From contig OZ024783.1 in NCBI GenBank assembly GCA_964017065.1, positions 8,693,367 through 8,757,366 on the forward strand: a DNA stretch of 64,000 nucleotides. Direction: 5' to 3'. Below the pieces are notes generated by a model that saw only the letters and a program-made list of their open reading frames with translations, was not told the origin of the DNA and made no database searches. Origin of the DNA: Haliclona indistincta (taxonomy: Eukaryota; Porifera; Demospongiae; Haplosclerida; Chalinidae). Shown one piece after another: positions 47,389-58,668 of this stretch. Position 1 is the stretch's first letter, and each line of letters begins with the position of its first letter. The position numbers and the translations under genes were made by a program.

Positions 47389-48075
47389 CTTTCCTCCACG
47401 GACATCACTAGGTCACTGTCTTCAGGTGAGTCACCAGCTTCCACTCTCTTGAAACTAGGCGGGTACATTGGTACCTTGCGAGGTGGCTTGGGCCTAGTGG
47501 GCGGGGCAGGAGCTGGTCTCTTTGGTAGGCTAGTCTCTGTGACTAGCTCCATGGAGGTCAGTAAACTATCAGACTGGTGGACTACGTGCCTTCTGTGGGG
47601 TGGGAAGAACATTAACATTGCTATAGAGCAGTAACTCAGTGGTTTGTTGTGTACAGTATAAAGCAAGATTCACACAATCAGGACTAGTGTCTGCAATAGG
47701 GCAGTAACTCAGTGGTTTGTTGTGTACAGTATTAAGCAAGATTCACTCAATCAGGACTAGTGTCTGCTACAGAGCAGTAACTCAGTGGTTTGTTGTGTAC
47801 AGTATAAAGCTTCCCAGTGGCTTGTAATGTCTGTACACTCACCACTGATATTGATGTTCCTCTTCCAATGCTGGCTAAGCTACATGTAGATGCTGATCGT
47901 GACAACTGACCCGGAGGAGGTGAGGTCTCATCAACAATATTAGCACTGAGATTATGCTTGCTAGTTCTCTACAGGTGAGTGAAACAAAGTGAAGTGTGTG
48001 TGTGGGTGAGAAAATAATATACTTACTGGTGGTAGTTTAGGAGGTTCTGCTGATGGTAGATCATCCGTCACTGAG

Positions 48076-48169
48076 AGGAAAGAAGGAGGGAGAGGGAGGA
48101 AGAGAGGGAGAGAGAGAGGGAGAGGGAGAGGGGGAGAGAGGGAGAGAGGGAGAGAGGGAGAGAGGGAGA

Positions 48170-48237
<68 letters not shown>
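48076..48237. repeat. (GA)n/(GGGA)n microsatellite in a REPS copy 2 intron
   Basis: Pure GA over about 55 bp at 48,176-48,234 and GGGAGA before it; lies beside the 44-bp exon's acceptor as in copy 1. Confidence 0.9.
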
Positions 48238-48239
<2 letters not shown>

Positions 48240-49691
48240 GAATGAAGTGCACAAACATTATTTTTGCCTCGACTCACTTGGATTTTTTTCATCCTTCAGT
48301 ATCATACCCCATGATGGGTTACGAACATGTCCCTTCACAAACTTGTCATCAGCTGAATCAGGTGATAGTGTGCGTTGTCTTGAAACTGCTTGGTTCTTTT
48401 CTTTATAAGATCTTCACCACCTGATTTATTATCATCCTCGTCTAAATGTCTCGAGTAAGAAGACACCTCATTTGCTCTGGGCGGTCTCACAGGCTTAGAT
48501 TGGTAGTTCGTGCCACCACTGGAGTCTGATCGATTAGGGCTTGTAGGGTCCTTGTTGATGAACAGAGTTGTCTCTTGCGTTTGGAAGCTGTCAGCTGACG
48601 TTGATCTCGGGAGAGGTGATGTACTTCTGCGTGTGTAAGGTGCTGGTGGAGCCACTTTACGAGTGGGTGTGTCTTCAGTCGACGTCGAAGATCGATCTAC
48701 TTTCGGTGAATTCTTTTTCTTCCGACGTGGTTTCGGCTTCGGCGCTTGTTCTGACAGCGATGACGACCGTCTTCTCATTTTCTTTTCTTCCACTAATACA
48801 GCAGTATCATCCGCTGAGCCATCATCAGTGTCGCCTGCATCACCAAACGATATCAGCCTAGCCACAGCTGGTCCCATGGTCATTGCTTTAGACCTAAATT
48901 CGAGAGAGGGATCAAACCCAAAACCAAGCGACTCGTATCTTGTTCTCTCTTTCTTTACAACTCCATCATCTTCATCTGTTCCAACTGGCTCAGTGAATGA
49001 CTCTGACATAAGCTCCCTTTCGTCGTCTTCTTTCTTAGACTTCTTTTTACTAAAGTCTTGAGTGATCGAGAAAAAATCTTGCTCACTCGATGAAGCGGAA
49101 GGTTCGAGAAGATTAGGAGCTGACTTTTGATTCACTAGTGATTTCTTGGTGGGCGATTCTGATGTTTCGTCTATTGGAGGAATATTTTTTGAGTTTGGAT
49201 CAGTAATGGAGGTGTGTGAATTAGGAGCAGAAGATGAAGGAGGAGGAGGTATGGAGAATCTCATTCTAGGATTGATAGGATGACGAGAATCTAAAGAGAA
49301 AAAATGAAAATCTTGCTAACACGCTCAAATGTGCTTATAGTGTCGTCATTGTCAGTTGTAAATTTCTGATCACTAATCACAGATTTAATAATACTCTACG
49401 CTTTATCAACCTGACAATGAGCATTAAGATACATTTAACTATGATATAAATAATTCTCTTTGACATAATGAGGTATCCAAATTTCACTGAAATTTGCATA
49501 TTTATCTGGTGCGTTGGCAGGTGTAAAAATAACATGGCACCACTGCACACTAGGCAGCAAACTAAGCGCTGTTTATCACACACTATTTGTATCTTCTGCA
49601 CTGTTTCGGGTAGCTTGCTGGTACAACAGTGCTATTTTCTCCAAGTAAGTCAAAATCATAGTTTAAACTGGTTACAAACCTCGGTTTTTGG

Positions 49692-49745
49692 TGCATATGT
49701 GAATTTGGATTCCTCGGGCTTCGCCCTCGGTATCCAAATTCCCAT
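49692..49745. repeat. Nested palindrome with GAA-type triloop
   Basis: GTGAATTTGGAT pairs with ATCCAAATTCCC around CCTCGGGCTTCGCCCTCGG; core 49716-49726 is GGGC, loop TTC, GCCC. Same architecture as 7793-7914 and 35290-35399 with unrelated outer arms. Lies in a REPS intron. Confidence 0.75.
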
Positions 49746-50129
49746 ATACACCTCTACCTCGGTGTATAACCTACATGTAACTAACCTAAATACATTAGAC
49801 CAATACTAGTACATGTAGTGTGATATAGTACTTGCCTTGTTTCTTTCTAAGTTGTACGAGAGATTCTGGCAGTGATGAAGGAATTTCGTCTCCCTTTCTG
49901 CGAACAAGCACGAGCTTCATAGCCACACAGAACTCATGTAGGGTCAGTGCACCATCTTGATCACCATCCGCTAGTTTCCTGAATAAATAACAATAATTTA
50001 TGTACAACAAGTGACGAAAGAGTAAAGCATGATTTATGCCTTATATCAGCTATTTGGATAGTGAATTACATGTACATTGCCCTCTCTGGTTTACACTCTA
50101 TGGTGGACGCTTTTCACTTTTAACAGTTA

Positions 50130-50315
50130 CAGCAGTTTTCCTACTTCTTGCAATAGTAAAGCGTAGACCGTAGAGCGTCACCTCATGCACTAATGTGCGA
50201 AGTCTTTGATCATCCACCATCGTGTGAATAAGATAACAATGCCTTCACACATTAGTGCATGAGGTGACGCTCTACGGTCTACGCTTTACTATTGCAAGAA
50301 GCAGGAAAACTGCTG
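50130..50315. mobile_element. TA-flanked MITE with about 68-bp near-perfect arms
   Basis: CAGCAGTTTTCCTACTTCTT... at 50130-50200 pairs with 50249-50315; TA on both sides (50128-50129, 50316-50317), as for Tc1/mariner-type insertions. The centre (about 50 bp) is unique. Confidence 0.8.
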
Positions 50316-52987
50316 TAGTATGAAACTGCTCTAACCAAGAATGTAGACTGTTGTTACGACAAAATTAATTTCAAATCCCAGAAAAGAAACAAGCTTACAT
50401 GTGTACAGAAACTTGCGTACATGTGTACGAAAAGGACAACTTATCTGAAACAATAAAATGCATTCAGTACACAGTATATCCAGAATACACTACTGAACAA
50501 GGGAGTGGTTCGAAAGTTTACAAAATAACTTTTTAGACCATACCCCATGATAATACACTGTAAGCTACAGTATTCTACAATGCATTGGAGTGCGTGATGT
50601 ATAACATCAAAGCCTTCAAGATAGTAGTCTATGCAATACACTCGCCATTTTAAGCAAACTAATGGCTGTTCATGTAACAACTGTACTGTAGGTTCTTCAA
50701 GGTCACAATTTTAACCCATCAATACACCACATCTCTGCATGTACCTTTAGTAGCATAACTTGCAATGGTAAGTGTGATCACTATAACAATATTTTGGAGT
50801 ATTAGGTCAAAGTTTAGACTAAGCTTGTGTACTTCTTACAAAGTGAAATTATTTGTATTCTGCAAACACTTGAAGTGGGCAGAGGTATTCTCTATACTCA
50901 ACTACACATGACCATATACAGCTCTAAATCACTAGCAATGTTTATACTCCTGTAGTTGCAGTTGTTCTATCATAGGAACCACAATAGGATGATATTACTG
51001 ACTAATATGTACATACACAATGGGCATCGCTGTCTTAGCATAACATAGCCAGTTGAACACACATAGGGAGGATTCAAGTCTCCATATCATCCTCTGTCCT
51101 GTATTTTGTGTATGAAGGTGACACTTTGGAGCTATTAATGTAAGAAGCCTACTGCATGTGTAGCAGGTAAATTAAATTTTATTAAATTCAAGTGTGGACA
51201 GCAATTCTAGCCTCTATTTTGTGAATTTCACTAACCTTTGCAACCATTAGACAGACAAACTAGCGCAGTGATCACTGTTAATATGCAAAATCAACTTGCA
51301 CAACGACCGGGCTTGTTGTCAATGACAATTGCAATTAACCACGTCCACTCGACGATCTACCAACTGTCGTGTGCTAGAATCACTCTCACTGGAGCAAAAA
51401 AAACGCCGCTTCTTTGGTCAAAACAGCATGTGTGAGACAAAGTTAGTGCATGTATGGCTGCTTTTTATGTCAAGAAGCCCCTGGAGACCCAGTGGTGCTA
51501 GGTAATCCCGCCATAGCTCTGCTAGGCGGGGCCGCAGGCCCCGCCAATGGATCGCCATCACACCCCACATAGCTGTATTTGGTCTATAGGTGAAATAAAC
51601 TATCTTCGAATTTTAACGCCCGCGTCCGGTGACGTCAAACTTGCTAGGTGACTATAGTCGCCCGTCGCTTGTGAAGGGTTAATGTAAGAAGCCTACTGTG
51701 TAGCGGGTAAAATTCAAATTTTAGTGGATACCATTAATAATTATTTTGACAAAACAAATAACTTACTCTTGGAATAATGTAGGTAAATTGTTATTAATCA
51801 ACTTTTGTTGTTGTGCTGTCAACATGCTAATGCACTATGAGAATGGGACGATGATCGTCGAGAGAAAATTAGTGCTTGCATGTGTGAGGAAAAGGCATAT
51901 ACTTGCATCTAGGATACTTGGTTTCATAACAACATGAAAACAGATATCGATGACTGAAATGATATGGAATATTCACTGAATATTACACACATCAAACAGT
52001 AAAATAGTTTCCTGTACTCTTTCACACAAAATAATATTATTTTTGCTATTTGTAGCAAAATTAAAATAAGTAATTTATACCCTATAGACAGTCCTGTTGT
52101 TATTCCACATGTATAAGGGAGTAGCACATACTCACAAACCCTTACAAGATCCACTAACACATAGTGCTTCTATTATGCAAACCAGGTAACTATCATTATC
52201 ACAACAAACAGCCCTCTCAATGATGCTAGCTATTGCAAGCATGAAACACAAGTTGGCTTCACAGCACTAACAACAAGGAAAGGCAGATGACTGGCTCTTT
52301 CTCTCTAATAACACTTAGCATAAGAAATACCAGGAAGCCTTAGAATACAACAAAGATTATGTTTAGGACTTCAGTTAGAATGATAATTAGACAATACTTT
52401 TAGCAAATTATGTTAACAATTAGTTACACACAACATCAGAGCCATCATAATACCAGTGATACACAACTAAGCAACTGATGATTCTATCCATCTTCAAACC
52501 TGTGTAAGATTGGTTTGACTACACCTGTACATTACATTGCACGTGCTGACTTCAAGGCTTCCAGCGTGCAAGAGTCCATGTTAGCATACAACTAGATCAC
52601 CCTATTAGCAGTGATACGTAACTAGGGAACCATTACTCTATCAATTCTTCAAACCCTCTGGTACATAACAAGCTGACTACATAGCGTTAACTAACCTATG
52701 CCGACTAATCATGACCTTTTGGTTGTTACATTTGTATTCTGTACATCCACATACTCACTGTATTGACCTCAAAGCTTTGTGTGAATGTACTGTGTGTAGA
52801 AGCATCTGTTATACATGTTTGTGAACTATAAACAACATCAACAGTACAATACCCACCCGAGAGTGTGGTAATGCCTTTGATAAGATTGTACCGTACCCAC
52901 ACAGTACACACATGTACGATAATATACTCTTGTGAGACATGAACTACATGTACATAACAAATTATTGCAGTCCAGGCGACAAAGGCG
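50316..52987. other. REPS copy 2 intron, no gene seen
   Basis: Intronic sequence on both sides of a triloop palindrome at 51525-51545. A direct repeat TAATGTAAGAAGCCTACTG occurs at about 51,138 and 51,680. Frames up to 113 codons are not protein-like. No exon of the REPS gene is needed here, because the flanking exons join in phase. Confidence 0.6.
51525..51545. repeat. Perfect 9-bp-stem triloop palindrome
   Basis: GGCGGGGCC, loop GCA, then the exact complement. The strongest of the triloop palindromes in the window. Confidence 0.85.
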
Positions 52988-53088
52988 GGGCAATACAGAG
53001 CATTTTCAGTCACATAGCAACACCCTATAGTATACCATATTATACCATGGGCAATACAAAGCATTTTCTATCACATAGCAACACCCTA
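52988..53088 (+). repeat. 60-bp tandem repeat, split by element H3
   Basis: GGGCAATACAGAGCATTTTC followed by CACATAGCAACACCCTATAG occurs at 52,988, 53,050 and, after the H3 insertion, 54,348. The intact units give the empty-site sequence for H3. Confidence 0.8.
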
Positions 53089-54330
53089 TTATGCCACGCG
53101 GTAGTCGTGGCATATTTAGGGTTGGGCGGAAAACAAGATGGCGGCTACACTAAGGCTAAACGCAATAATTCACGTATATCTTGGCTGTTGACAATATCAG
53201 GGGTATTTTAACTACCTAGGGGCTATCCTAAGAGGTAAGCGCTTACAATGAGTCTACTAATAAAGACTATAAGGCAAGTTGCTATGGGCATGAAAAGATG
53301 GCGTCTCGTCTGGAGGCACTACTACGGCACTGCCATATCTTCGCCGTACGGGCGTTTCAAGCTAATCTAACGTTCTGAAGCTCTTTGCACGATTTGTGCG
53401 ATTACAAAGAGACCTTCAGAAGCAAAAGTAACCAGGTCTAAGGTGGTAAACCAGAGTTCACGTGGTCACCCGTTTGTTCATCTTCTTTCTTCTTCTTCTT
53501 CTTATTCTTCTTCTTCTTCAGAGAGCCTAGCGCCGTGGCTAGAGAGCTATTCAAGACAAAACCTACACAGAAACTACACTAGTCGTTGGGAGCAGTGCAC
53601 CTGATATCTATTTAAGCCTAGAACACTAGCTGAAGCGAGTATTTTCAAGAAAACAGCGATTTTTGGTCCATAGACAGACTCCATTCCATCATTCTTTTGA
53701 ACTCCGTTACTAGGTTACGCCTACTCGCGCACGCCCGTGTATGTAATTATTCTAATACAAGCACACCTTAGTACAAATTATTGTTTAGAACGCGAGTGCT
53801 GCTGCCACTAGCAGTGTTCACAGCAGACAACGAGCAAATCGTCACTGTTACACCGGATTTGTCTGTTCAGGCTTGTAAGAATGCTAGCTTAAGCTTAGCT
53901 AATGTTGCATGGTACGTGTTGCATGCAGTGCAGACTGCAGAGTCGATTGAGTGCATTGCGGCGGAGCTGCCCGGCACTTAGTTTTCTTTATACACTGTAT
54001 TAGCATAAGTGCCAACTAAGTCATTAATAAAAAAAGAAAAGAAACAAGTAATAAAAACATTTTAACCAAAATGGAAGAGATTTAGGGTTGGTACATTTAT
54101 CGAAAAAGTATGGAAACAAGATTTGAAATGAAAAGGATTGTAACAATAGCAGTGTAATGCTACCTCCCTAAATTAACTGCTTTCGATAGTTGTGGTTAAT
54201 TTAATAGGGAGGTAGCATTACACTGCTATTGTTACAATCCTTTTCATTTCAAATCTTGTTTCCATACTTTTTCGATAAATGTACCAACCCTAAATCTCTT
54301 CCATTTTGGTTAAAATGTTTTTATTACTTG
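53089..54330 (-). mobile_element. Helitron-like hairpin element, family H3
   Basis: On the minus strand it starts CAAGTAATAAAAACATTTT after flank A, forms a foldback (arms about 54,050-54,180 and 54,200-54,330), runs through a 0.9-kb body and ends with a hairpin TGCCACG...CGTGGCATAA before flank T. AAAACAAGATGGCGGCTAC lies by the hairpin on the plus strand. The body shares GGTGGTAAAC and TTGTTCATCTTCTTTC words with H2. Removal leaves ACTATAGGGTG, exactly the tandem-repeat consensus. Confidence 0.85.
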
Positions 54331-54654
54331 TAGTATTATATACCATGGGCAATACAGAGCTTTTTAGGTCACATAGCAACACCCTAAGATAAGATATAAG
54401 AAGATTTAATACCCATATGCACTTCAACTAACAGTCAATTGGTGTTGCACATGAAGTGTTTGAGGTGTAAATTAACACGGACAGCTTTCACATACACTGT
54501 TATTTGCTGTCATTGACAACATGTACCATTCAGGAAAATTAGTTGAACGGTCAAAGGCGCATGTGTAGTATAATTATTATGGAATTATTATGAGCTCAAG
54601 ACGACAATGCACAGCATGAGACCAGGCAAAATAAGTAAAGTGGAAGCAACTACA

Positions 54655-54864
54655 GTGGAATCCCTCAAACCGGACACCATTGGGAACTCACCAATACAGT
54701 GGAACCCCTCTTAGAGGACACCCCTCATCCCTCTATAATAGACACTTACTGAATCCCAAATATAACCCACATAATGTATAATAAACCCCTGACCAGAGGA
54801 CACCATCTCTATAATGGACAATTTTGTAGGTCTCAATGGTGTCCGCCTTAGAGAGGCTCCACTA
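54655..54864. mobile_element. pogo/Tigger-like MITE plus a truncated copy
   Basis: A complete element 54697-54864 starts TA-CAGTGGAACCCCTC and ends GAGGCTCCACTA-TA, with internal GGACACC words. A partial copy (TACAGTGGAATCCCTC, 54,653-54,694) adjoins it. The sequence is typical of animal pogo-like MITEs. Confidence 0.75.
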
Positions 54865-55676
54865 TAGTTTCGTCCAGACTAGAAGGGCGTAGGAGAACAT
54901 AATTTATTATGTAATGTCAAGATTATAATGGGTGTCCTTAATTTAGAGGTAGCTACAGGGAGGGGTCACTAACTCGTTTCCATAGATACGTGTATGTTTA
55001 TTTGACAAACCAATACAGAAAATGAAAGCAAGTACTGCTCTATCAGATTGTATACACAAAGTGGGTACACTGTAATTATCAGTATAGGCCATGAGCCAGA
55101 GCCCAAAATTTTGGCTTTTGGTATCATCTGGAGGGACTAAGGTTCATAGTATTTTTTTAGAAGCCCTACACTTCTAGAATCAGAAAATGTGTGATAGCAT
55201 TGCCGAAATAGTAGCTTTTGTGTTTTATCAAGGTTTTTGTATCTACTGTTAGCAAGCTTGAATAATGATTAAGTAGTAATTAAATTCATGCTCCTCTAAT
55301 CATATTCACAACAATGATTCTGATTATCAAGCAATGAAACTACTTATACATGTACTTCATGCTGTAAGATTATCGAAGAAAGCTATATTAATACTTAGAC
55401 TGTAGTGATCTGCTCTGAAGGCAGATGCCCTTGGCATGTCATAGCAAGATAAGGACATGTTTGTTCCTTGTGTGGAACTAAAACCCAGAGAAGATGGGTA
55501 TAAAAAACAGCCTGAAGATGGGTATATGTAACTTGCTGCTATATACCCATTATTGTATACATGCTTATACATTGGATGAGACAATGCCAAGAGTTTTTGC
55601 AGCTAAAGCAAAGTAAAGACTACAGACCTGCATTAAAGAAATCGGAATAAGTTTCTTGATTTGAATTAGGAATTGT
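54865..55676. other. REPS copy 2 intron, no gene seen
   Basis: No exon or element recognised; the 77-codon frame at 55,357-55,590 is not protein-like. Confidence 0.5.
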
Positions 55677-56150
55677 ACCTAGCAAAAGCATTCTGTACCT
55701 AGCAGGAGCATTCTGTACCTATAGCAAGAGCATTCTGTACCTAGCAGGAGCATTCTGTACCTAGCAGGAGCATTCTGTACCTAGCAGGAGCATTCTGTAC
55801 CTATAGCAGGAGCATTCTGTACCTAGCAGGAGCATTCTGTACCTAGCAGGAGCATTCTGTACCTATAGCAAGAGCATTCTGTACCTAGCAGGAGCATTCT
55901 GTACCTATAGCAAGAGCATTCTGTACCTATAGCAGGAGCATTCTGTACCTATAGCAGGAGCATTCTGTACCTAGCAGGAGCATTCTGTACCTAGCAGGAG
56001 CATTCTGTACCTAGCAGGAGCATTCTGTACCTAGCAGGAGCATTCTGTACCTAGCAGGAGCATTCTGTACCTATAGCAGGAGCATTCTGTACCTAGCAGG
56101 AGCATTCTGTACCTAGCAGGAGCATTCTGTACCTAGCAGGAGCATTCTGT
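55677..56150 (+). repeat. Minisatellite, 23 copies of a 20/22-bp unit
   Basis: Units ACCTAGCAGGAGCATTCTGT (20 bp) and ACCTATAGCAGGAGCATTCT GT (22 bp, extra TA), nearly identical apart from this and AGG/AAG exchange. The repeats abut with no unique spacers, so it is not a CRISPR array. Lies in the large REPS intron. Confidence 0.95.
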
Positions 56151-56467
56151 ACCCACATGTACCTGTATACCTATTTTCTCCTAAACTAGATAGTATTTAT
56201 GCTCATCCCTTCTACCAGCATAGTGACTATTTATTGATCTCATGCAGACACCACCTGTATGTACCAAAATGAGATTTAATCAACAGCTATGCATGCCGAT
56301 ACAATTATGAAAGGCAAAGGACTATACATGCTATTAAGTCAAGGGCTGACTACTAAGCAGGACAGCCAGGTAGCACTGTATTATAGGCCAGAGAGGTGAC
56401 AGGTCCAGTTAGCCGAGGATGAAAATTGTAAGAAAAGAAGCTAAAGAGCAGTTGGTACAACAGTTAA

Positions 56468-57155
56468 GGTGGCGGGTAACCAGAATTAATGATATTCATG
56501 ACTTTTGCAAGTAGCTGTATTTTCCTAGCCATAGGTATTCGTGCAGGCAGAGTCGCTGCGTGCAGTTTGCTTGCCTATCGATGGGCATCGAATATAGCAA
56601 ATTTCAGCAATGCATTGTTAGCCATCGCGGAGCTACGAGCTTGCCCTGTGAAGTTGAGCACGATCGATTGTAAACACTTTTTCTTTAGTTGTGCGAAAGG
56701 CACGAAGCTAAAACTGCTCAAGCAAGCTCATCTGCCATCTGTGCAGGTATGCATGCAAGGATTTCGCCGAGCGCTGCTCGTACGCGATATTACAGCAACG
56801 CAGGCTGTGCTGTCTAGAAGCACATAGCTGTAATATCGCGTACGAGCAGTGCTCGGCGAAATCCTTGCATGGATACCTGCACAGATGGCAGATGAGCTTG
56901 CTTGAGCAGTTTTAGCTTCGTGCCTTTCGCACAACTAAAGAAAAAGTGTTTACAATCGATCGTGCTCAACTTCACAGGGCGAGCTCGTAGCTCCGCGATG
57001 GCTAACAATGCATTGCTGAAATTTGCTATATTCGATGCCCATCGATAGGCAAGCAAACTGCACGCAACGACTCTGTCTGCACGAATACCTATGGCTAGGA
57101 AAATACAGCTACTTGCAAATGTCATGAATATCATTAATTCTGGTCACCCGCCACC
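56468..57155. mobile_element. TTAA-flanked foldback element X, copy 3
   Basis: Perfect TTAA at 56464-56467 and 57156-57159; 688 bp, almost fully palindromic with arms starting GGTGGCGGGTAACCAGAATT. It provides the uninterrupted reference for X copy 2. Mirrored 106-112-codon frames reflect the palindrome. Confidence 0.85.
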
Positions 57156-57159
57156 TTAA

Positions 57160-58668
57160 GTCGTCTTATATCGGTCTTGTATACCAATTTATTGACATCT
57201 TATTCCAAGCAATGAAAGATTTGATCAAAGGATTAATACAATATACAATTCTGCATGACTTAATACAATCAGACATGCATGCAATGGGTAATAATAGACA
57301 AGATTAATAAAAAAATGAAGTAATAGTAATAGACACAATAAACTATCCTAATAGCGAACAACAGGCAAACCTCTATTTTGTATATTTTATAGTCATCAAC
57401 ATGAGTAGTATAGCAATAGAATGGTTGTTTAGCATAATGTCAATAATGAATGCAAACACATGATTCCTTAGATGATGAGTAGTATCTCAGTAAAGGTATA
57501 GTAATCAAGTTTAAGTATAGTTATTTCTATTATGACTTTCTATTATAATTGACCCCATATCTGAAATTTTATTATACTGGAAGCTTATGCTCTATGGTTT
57601 GTGCTTTGCTGTAAGAACCGCTGTACTGCACCTGATAGATTGCAACCAGCACACATCGCTCATTCTTTTACTGCATAAGGACTTTTACCAAGATATAATT
57701 ATTATGGTAAATGGAGTAAAATGCTGTCTATGCAGCCTGTCTAATCAAAAGAGCTACTGGGTGTACACTCACTGTGTCTAAGTCAGTGAAAAATGTGGAT
57801 GAAAAAATGAAATGATCAAAATTAGTATAAAATACTTGTTAATTTATGGTAATTTATGCGCATTTAATATTTAATTTGTGATAAAACCCAAAAGCTACCT
57901 CTAGAACAATGCTATCATCTATTTTATAACTCTAGGGATGTACACCTTCCTAAAAATCACCATTAACCTTAGTCCCTCAAAATGATACCCTCCAACCCCT
58001 CGGGCTCATGGACTAGTATAACAATAGTTGAAAACACACACCAATAACACAGAATACAAGCAACAGACAAGTCTAGGCAATGCCTAAACACACATTCTCT
58101 GCATTGCGATTCACACGAACACACGTACACACACACACGCCCACACAGTGCTCCTGTTATACACAGACACTTCACTAGTCCACTAAGAGTTTGAAATGAA
58201 GAAAAATTGCTTTTTATTTAAACCACACTACTCATTACATAAATATGGTTCAGTTGTATGCATGAAGCTGTGCTGTACAAGCAGATTGCAAGGTTTCATA
58301 ATCATATAGTGGGTACTCTCCCTTGCATCCATTCTGAGTCCTAGCTGAGACTATTCCTAATAATCATACACAGTCTTAACTGAAATACTAATATTTATTC
58401 TAAATTAATTTTTGGCCAATGCACACATCACTCCAAGCAATTTCTAATGAAAGTGTCAGCTGTGTATAATTCTAATGTGTAGCCTTGTGGGGATACTACT
58501 ATACATGATCTACTGGTGTGTCCACTCATTTGTACAGCCACACACAAACTTCAAAAGCAGATAATTAACTCAAGAAGAGTATGCATATTGTAGACATGCA
58601 TACTAAAACGCAAATACAAATTACTACATGTAACTGGCTAACTATTGACAAAATTGACAAAAGCATAC
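57160..58668. other. REPS copy 2 intron, no gene seen
   Basis: AT-rich intron up to the donor of the first EH exon (GTATGC on the minus strand at 58668). No other element recognised. Confidence 0.55.

Noticed and set aside
47179..47634. Cys/Val-rich and His/Thr-rich frames over (CA)n
   Set aside because: Low-complexity translation of a dinucleotide repeat; only the adjoining proline-rich stretch is a real exon, on the minus strand.
55677..56150. Possible CRISPR array
   Set aside because: The repeats abut directly with no unique spacers and lie in a eukaryotic intron; it is a minisatellite.
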